A DNA stretch of 64,000 bases from Celoporthe dispersa. Lineage: Eukaryota > Ascomycota > Sordariomycetes > Diaporthales > Cryphonectriaceae. How positions within the stretch are numbered: the first letter of the stretch is position 1; each line of letters opens with the position of its first letter. Of this stretch, positions 58,931 through 64,000 are shown one piece after another. A program made the translations under genes and the position numbers. The stretch covers positions 1,178,501 through 1,242,500 of the forward strand of contig WAID01000015.1 of the NCBI GenBank assembly GCA_016584495.1, written 5' to 3'. The notes beneath the pieces are model-generated. The model saw only the letters and a program-made list of their open reading frames with translations. It searched no databases and was not told where the DNA came from.

Positions 58931-60917
58931 TCAGACCATCATCACATTGCCCTCCAGCAGCACATCCCGGCTCTCGATGCTCGACGCCCCTGGCTTCATA
59001 TGCTCCCACTCGAAATCCTCATCCCATACGCCAGCCTTGGTGTAATCAAGACTGCTCGTCCCGTACAGATACGAAAACCGGAAATATTCCTTGAGCCCCA
59101 GCCCAGCCTTCCTGTTCCACGTAAACGACCGGTCCACAAAGTCCTCATCGTCCGCGAAGTAGCCCTTGAACCGCTCGACATCGTTCACGAGGAGGCTGAT
59201 GCCGTCCAGCCTGATGTTCCTCTTGGGCGGCGCCTCAAACCGGAACGTGATGTTGGACAGCTCGGGCCCGACCAGGATCTCGGGCGCGTCGGCGAGCTTG
59301 GGCAGCACCGAGCCCAGCTGTCCGTCTCCCCGCAGGGCACTGGACGTCTGCAGGATCGGGTCCCAGCCCCAGCGGGCGATGCCGTTGATGAAGAGGCCGA
59401 TGAGGAGGCCCTGGTACAGGAGCGCCGGCCGTGTCTGCATGCTTGTCCCGGTGAGCAGCAGGAGGGCAAGAAAGTAGTGGTGGATGCGGAGGTGCAGGTC
59501 CCATATGCCCAGGAGCAGGCAGGACAGGATGCCTCCGAGCAGCCCGAGGTAGAGCTTGCCGTAGGAGATGAGACGCCCCTCCTGGCGGAAGAACCAGATC
59601 TGCTTGAGCACGATGAGGAACAGGACAAGGATGATGACGACCAGCGCGAGGACCCCGCCGGGCTGTTGTCGGATGTCGTGGGCGGTGAGCCTGCTGATGG
59701 GGATGTTGGGGCTCAGGGTGTAGTTGTCCAGCGCGCCGACCCAGCAGGCCCCCAGCCAGAGGACCGTCTTCTCGACCTGCGCGGTCAGGCCCCCCAGCGT
59801 GCGGCGGATGGCCATCTTGTCGTACATGACCCAGGCCACGAACATGACCGGCAGGTATCGTCCCAGGATGATGGTGAAGAGCTCTCGGGACGAGCTGTGG
59901 TTGGGCGCATCCGAGACGAGGCCCACGTGCCAGAAGACGCCGGTGAAGACGGTGAAGAAGAACAGCGAGGGCGACGTGGTGAACAGGGAGAGCACGGTGG
60001 TGAAGACGACCGAGACGGCGAGCAGAGACCACCTCATGTCCCGCGCCCTGCACTGCACGCTCTCCTCGAACAGGTACGACTTGGGGAAGTAGGAGTCGAA
60101 CCCGATGCTCTCGATGCCGTTCTGCCATGTAGCGCTGAAGCTGCGCCGCTCGCCGACAAGCCGCACAACACCGCAGCCCCCTTCGGCATTGGAGATGATG
60201 CCGGCATGTATGGCCGAGCCACAGATGAATGAGTCTGCCCGGTAGGCCCCGTACTGGTCCGTGCTGTTGACCGGTCCACCCACAACGAGGGGCCGGTAGT
60301 TGATCTGTTGGTCGCCCACCGCGCGCGGCTCGCTGAGCTGGTAGCTGGCACAGTTCGCCGGACACCTGAACGCGAACCCGGTTCCCTGAAAAGGCCGACA
60401 CCGGTTCCCGTTCAGGTCGCACTGGTTCCCTCGGCCCCAGAAGTAGTTGCCACACCCAATCTCCTGCGGCTTGCCCCAGGGCTTCAGCTCGGTCAGGCTG
60501 CTCTCCTGCCGCCTGACCAGGGAGAAGGTCAGGATCCAGAGGAAGACGTAGCCGGCCAGGAGCAGGATGCGGTGCCTCCTCCTGGGTAGGTACCGGTCGA
60601 GGAGGAGTACGGGAAGGTGCTGCACGGCCGGAAGGATGGGCGTGATGCGGAACACGACAGGGCTAGAGGGCCCCTGTGCCCAGCGCAGGGCAGACCTCCC
60701 GAGCTTTCTGAGGGGATATGGGACCCATCTCCAGTGCTTGCTGAGGTTCTCCTCTTCCAAGAACCGCGGTAGCGGGTCGGGTTGCCCTCCTGCAGCTCGT
60801 GCAGGCGAGGCCCTCGATCGGGGCGTCAGGATGCGCCTCCACGGCTGACTCGTTCGGATGGTCCGGAATTTCCAGGCTCTGATCGCGACTGCCTGCTTGC
60901 TCGTCGGTTGAGCTCAT
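58931..60917 (-). CDS. LCCL-domain multi-pass membrane protein, with frame break near the N-terminus
   Basis: This fungal family has a cytosolic N-terminus, a first helix (ILLLAGYVFLWILTF), a lumenal LCCL domain (~residues 115-290) and a second block of about eight helices. LCCL marks: EIGCGNYFWGRGNQC, FRCPANCASYQ, DSFICGSAIHAGII and GGCGVVRLVGER. The function of the family is not established; LCCL may bind lipids or polysaccharides. No intron. The conserved part (from RFLEEENLSKHWRW on) has no ATG in its own frame. The ATG at 60917 (MSSTDEQAGSRDQS) is one base out; an extra base in the region 60740-60850, perhaps at GCCCCG, explains this and gives 661 residues. Otherwise a missing first exon would be needed. 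Confidence 0.85.
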
Positions 60918-61371
60918 GATGAGCTACGTCGGGCGCCTGGCCAAGGTTGTGAGAAGCACGGTGGTTGGGGGGGGGCCTTGTCGGCTGGCTGCCCAGGCGC
61001 GGATGGAGAGGGAGAAAGGTGCGTTTATCTTGTTGGAGCAGTCAGATGGCAGGTTGATATACAAATGAACAAGGGAGAAAAAGGACTCGGCGGCTCTCTC
61101 TGTCCCTCTCTCAAAAGAGCATGACGTGCGGTTACGAATCAGAGTGCGTGTGTGTAAGTACGTGCGTGAGTGGATACAGCAGCGTTGAATCGGCCTGCGG
61201 CTCCCACGGCTCCTCCCGGCACGCCCCATCGGCTACTTTCCTCATTGGCTCTCTTCTGACTTCACCAGAGTCCCTGGCACATATCATGATACTAATGTGC
61301 CGACAGGAAGTGTTTCATGAAGGTCTTTACCCTTCCGAGCTTGTTCTTTTACTTTTATCTTCTCCTTTCCG

Positions 61372-61396
61372 ATATATATATATATATATATATATA
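61372..61396. repeat. (AT)n microsatellite
   Basis: About twelve AT units. Confidence 0.9.
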
Positions 61397-61432
61397 CTGC
61401 GGGTCTTTGTCTTCCTATGTGTTTTATTTTCT

Positions 61433-61459
61433 CACACACACACACACACACACACACAG
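61433..61459. repeat. (CA)n microsatellite
   Basis: About thirteen CA units, ~40 bp after the AT repeat. Confidence 0.9.
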
Positions 61460-61759
61460 ACTCCCCTTTTGTCTTCCTCTCCCTCTCTGGACTTTCCTTG
61501 TCACTTGTCACTTGTCTTTTATTCTTTTCTCCTTTTTTTCTTCTTCTTCCGCCTTTTTTTTATTTATTTAATTTTTCCTCTTCTCGTTTCTTTTTCTTCC
61601 ATTCTCTTCTCTACATTGAACCTTTGCATTCAAAAAGTACTTGCCTGAAATGGGAAAGTATGTGTTCAGAAATTGGAAGGAAAAAATATCAAAATCTGTG
61701 CGTTCTAATTTGAATTCCCTGTAAAAAAAAAAAGGGTAGGCACACCACTGGACCACTCT

Positions 61760-63596
61760 CTACTCCGACACCTCCACCAGGCTGTTATATTTGCTCCCAG
61801 TTCCACTCGCATAGTTAAAGAGCTCGAGCCTGCTGTCCTGCCGCCCGTGGGCAAGTATCTCCTCCTCCGCCAGGAACGGCCTCCCCAGTACACCGTCTCC
61901 CTTGTCTGCCCTGCTCAGGATCTCCTCGAGGACCAGTGCAATCCTCTCTGCCCCGATCCGTGCTCCGCCGATATTGGGAGCCGCGGGCCCAAGCCTCAGT
62001 GCGGCCAGCCTGCCCGCCACGAAAAGGGGCACATCGTCCCTCCACATCAGGTCCTCGTTCAGGCAGGGAAATCCCCCGACGCCGCGTATGGGATAGTCCC
62101 TCAGCATGTTCTGCATGTAGGGCAGGGTTGTGAAGTCCGACTGGATGCCTGTGGCGAAGTAGATGTAGTCGAGCGGGGGCAAGTCCATGATCGGGGGTTC
62201 GGTCTTGATACACCACGCACCGCCTCCTCCATCAGCAAGAGCCTCAAAGTGCGCTCCTGTCAGCGCCGTCTTCTCAAACATCTTGAGCCGCCCGCTCGAC
62301 AGGTGTGGCTTGAGCCTCTTCATGAAGGCCGGCGTGATACTCCCGCCGCCCCGCGCCTCCTTGATGATCTCCAGCCGCTCCTCGTCCGAGTCGGCCTGGT
62401 GGAAATATGCCTGGTGCAGGGTCTTATACTTGCCCATCCAGTGCAGATCGACATCAAAAGCCTTTGTCCGTAAAGGGCCGCGCATGATGTGCCAGACCCT
62501 CCCGACGCCACTGCGGATGGCAAGGTCCGAGAGCTGGGCCGAGGTGAGACCGCCGCCGACGACGAGGATGTTGGTCTGGCGGCCAGCCTGTAAGCGCTGC
62601 TGGACGATGGGGTCGGGAAACTGGTTCTGTGGTATCCTCATGCTGTGACATGCCTGGGGCATCTCTTCGGCGCCTCTGGCAGCGTCGTGTCCTGGAAACG
62701 ACAACGAGGGGATCGTAGGCAGGACTGGTGCGTTGGCTGGCCCGACGGCGAGGATGACGGCGCGGGCGTGGCGTACTGACTGGTTCGTCACGACTGTGAA
62801 GAGTTTGTCATGGGAATCGGTGTCTTCTAGGACGCCAAACCGGATGTCCACGACCTCTTCCTTACGGACGAGGCCAGCTTCCAGCTGATAGCGGCGAGCA
62901 ACGCAGTCGCAGTGGTCACAGAACAGGGACTGGGATGGGGTGTAGTAGTCCCACTGGTCCCGTTGGTTTATGTCGATAGCATCCTCTCTCCTGGTGTGTA
63001 AACGTGAGCCCATAGAACTCTTCTTGCATGATATCAGGAAAACAATCGGATACAATGACTGACCTGCCACCACTGAACCGGTTCTTCTTCTTCTTTTGGT
63101 GCTTGCTGATCTCCTTACCTACACAGCCTCTGATCTCCACCAGCTCCTCCGCCCTGCCCTGCGAATGGGCATGCGACAACAACGAGTCGCGGTCTAGAGG
63201 ATCAACGTGCCAGAGCATGGGGCTCCGCAGGTGACTGATGTCGAAAGTGGAAAACAGTCTTCTCCAGCGGCCCAGCCACTTATCATCACTCGAGTCCAGG
63301 ACCGCCATCTTGTAACAGCACTGCGGCTTGCTGCAGCAGGCGGGGGAGACACGTCCTGTCTTGGTCTGCTTCAGGGCGACCCTCCTTCCGTGTTTGTTCA
63401 GCCAGTGGAAACGGCGGTGTTCTTCGTCGGTGAACATGGCGGAGGGGGCTTGTTCTCGGATCCTCGCGGCGGCTGCGAGGCCACATGGTCCACCGCCGAT
63501 GATGAGGACGCCAAAGACCTCGGGATCATGGTCGAGGTGAGACCAGCCATCTGTGCTGGGCAGGGGGTTTTTTGTTTGATGGTTGTTATGGGCCAT
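61760..63596 (-). CDS. FAD-dependent monooxygenase-like protein (lysine/ornithine N-monooxygenase type fold)
   Basis: Exons 63596-63064 and 62990-61760 (73-nt intron) encode 587 residues. An N-terminal FAD-binding Rossmann motif VLIIGGGPCGLAAAARIRE is followed by STFDISHLRSPMLWHVDP, as in the SidA/IucD-like family. A second dinucleotide-binding motif NILVVGGGLTSAQLSDLA (NADPH) and the ATG-type motif YIYFATGIQSDF follow. A final FAD segment is LFVAGRLAALRLGPAAPNIGGAR. I start at MAHNNHQTKN; an upstream in-frame Met at 63683 would add leader-like sequence. No neighbouring siderophore genes, so substrate is unknown; it may be a general flavoprotein oxidoreductase. A Cys-rich insert (SPACCSKPQCCYK) near residue 83 is unusual. 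Intact. Confidence 0.82.
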
Positions 63597-64000
63597 TGAT
63601 GTTTTTTGGCGTCGTGGTGGGCGAACCTTGGAACCTTGGGGAGCTGAGGAGACCTTCTCGATAATATTGACCCCAGGACACATCTCGGGGGGGGGGGGGT
63701 GGAAAAGGGCAGGTTTATATGTGCGAAATGGATTTATTATGTCATGAGTACCTTGAAGGCCATTTCCTAACGCCCATTTGAATGTGGAAAGGAGCCTTTC
63801 TCACCACATGCAGCGAGCAGAATAATTACTATCGACCCAAGCAGTCTGAGCAGCGAGGGCGCAGTGTCCAGGAAGCAGAATGTGTCAGTCCGCATTCTTC
63901 ACAACATACTCATTCCTATTCCGAATAGAAAACACTCAATAAAAAGCCCGTTCAACTCTGAAAATGATACTTGTGGTTTCAATTTATGGATCCTCGAGTT
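63597..64000. other. Promoter side of the monooxygenase-like gene; window end
   Basis: Contains a G10 run near 63690-63699 and no further gene before the window ends. Confidence 0.5.

Larger units (their letters stand above)
60918..61759. other. Intergenic region, 0.8 kb, microsatellite-rich
   Basis: Promoter of the LCCL gene and 3' side of the monooxygenase-like gene. Contains (AT)n and (CA)n repeats and a long T/C-rich block (61490-61610). No gene recognised. Confidence 0.5.

Noticed and set aside
58826..60232. 468-codon plus-strand open frame opposite the LCCL gene
   Set aside because: Asp/Glu/Gln/Arg-rich antisense shadow of a GC-rich gene; the minus strand carries the conserved protein.

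Overview
The window is nuclear DNA of a filamentous ascomycete (Pezizomycotina, most likely a Sordariomycete). Many genes carry short introns of 50-140 nt with GT..AG ends and CTAAC-like branch sites. Intergenic stretches of 0.3-4.4 kb separate mostly monocistronic genes on both strands. The gene content is fungal: alpha-aminoadipate lysine synthesis, a Spg1/Tem1 septation GTPase, an FLC/TRP-like membrane protein, a fungal LCCL membrane protein and secreted cysteine-rich proteins. No transposon, CRISPR array or bacterial-type operon is visible. The exact genus cannot be told from the sequence alone.

Layout, left to right: SDH subunit C (+); TAF6 (-); FLC/TRP-like channel or carrier (-); 4.4 kb without a recognisable gene; secreted GH27 alpha-galactosidase (+); complex I NDUFA12 (-) and phosphatidylglycerophosphate synthase (+) sharing a 326-bp divergent promoter; a secreted protein of unknown function (+); secreted rhamnogalacturonan acetylesterase (-); a membrane-anchored aspartic-protease-like protein without a DTG site (-); GT61 glycosyltransferase (+); mitochondrial proton-translocating NAD(P) transhydrogenase (+); BAHD-type acyltransferase (+); small cysteine-rich secreted protein (+); Myb/HTH-like DNA-binding protein (-); tRNA-His with an intron (-); homocitrate synthase (-); second cysteine-rich secreted protein (-); hydroxymethylbilane synthase (+); glycine cleavage H protein (-); Spg1/Tem1 GTPase (+); PLAC8-like protein with a long repeat region (-); acyl-protein-thioesterase-like pseudoenzyme (-); LCCL-domain membrane protein (-); FAD-dependent monooxygenase-like protein (-).

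How the genes relate: six or seven encode mitochondrial functions (SDHC, NDUFA12, PGS1, transhydrogenase, GcvH, probably homocitrate synthase, and HEM3 for haem supply). Two are secreted plant-cell-wall enzymes (alpha-galactosidase and pectin deacetylation). Several secreted or effector-like proteins are scattered among them. There is no convincing metabolic gene cluster.

The strongest window-wide signal is technical or evolutionary. Twelve single-base frame breaks interrupt nine otherwise well-conserved genes, most at or next to G/C runs, and each reading frame becomes an exact multiple of three when one base is added or removed. I read this mainly as consensus error in the assembly. Biologically interesting items are a catalytic-triad-free thioesterase-like protein, about twelve degenerate copies of a 17-19 residue H-x-[LI]-x-x-D repeat in the PLAC8-like protein, two GC-AG introns, a 7-nt micro-exon in NDUFA12, and an intron-bearing tRNA-His.
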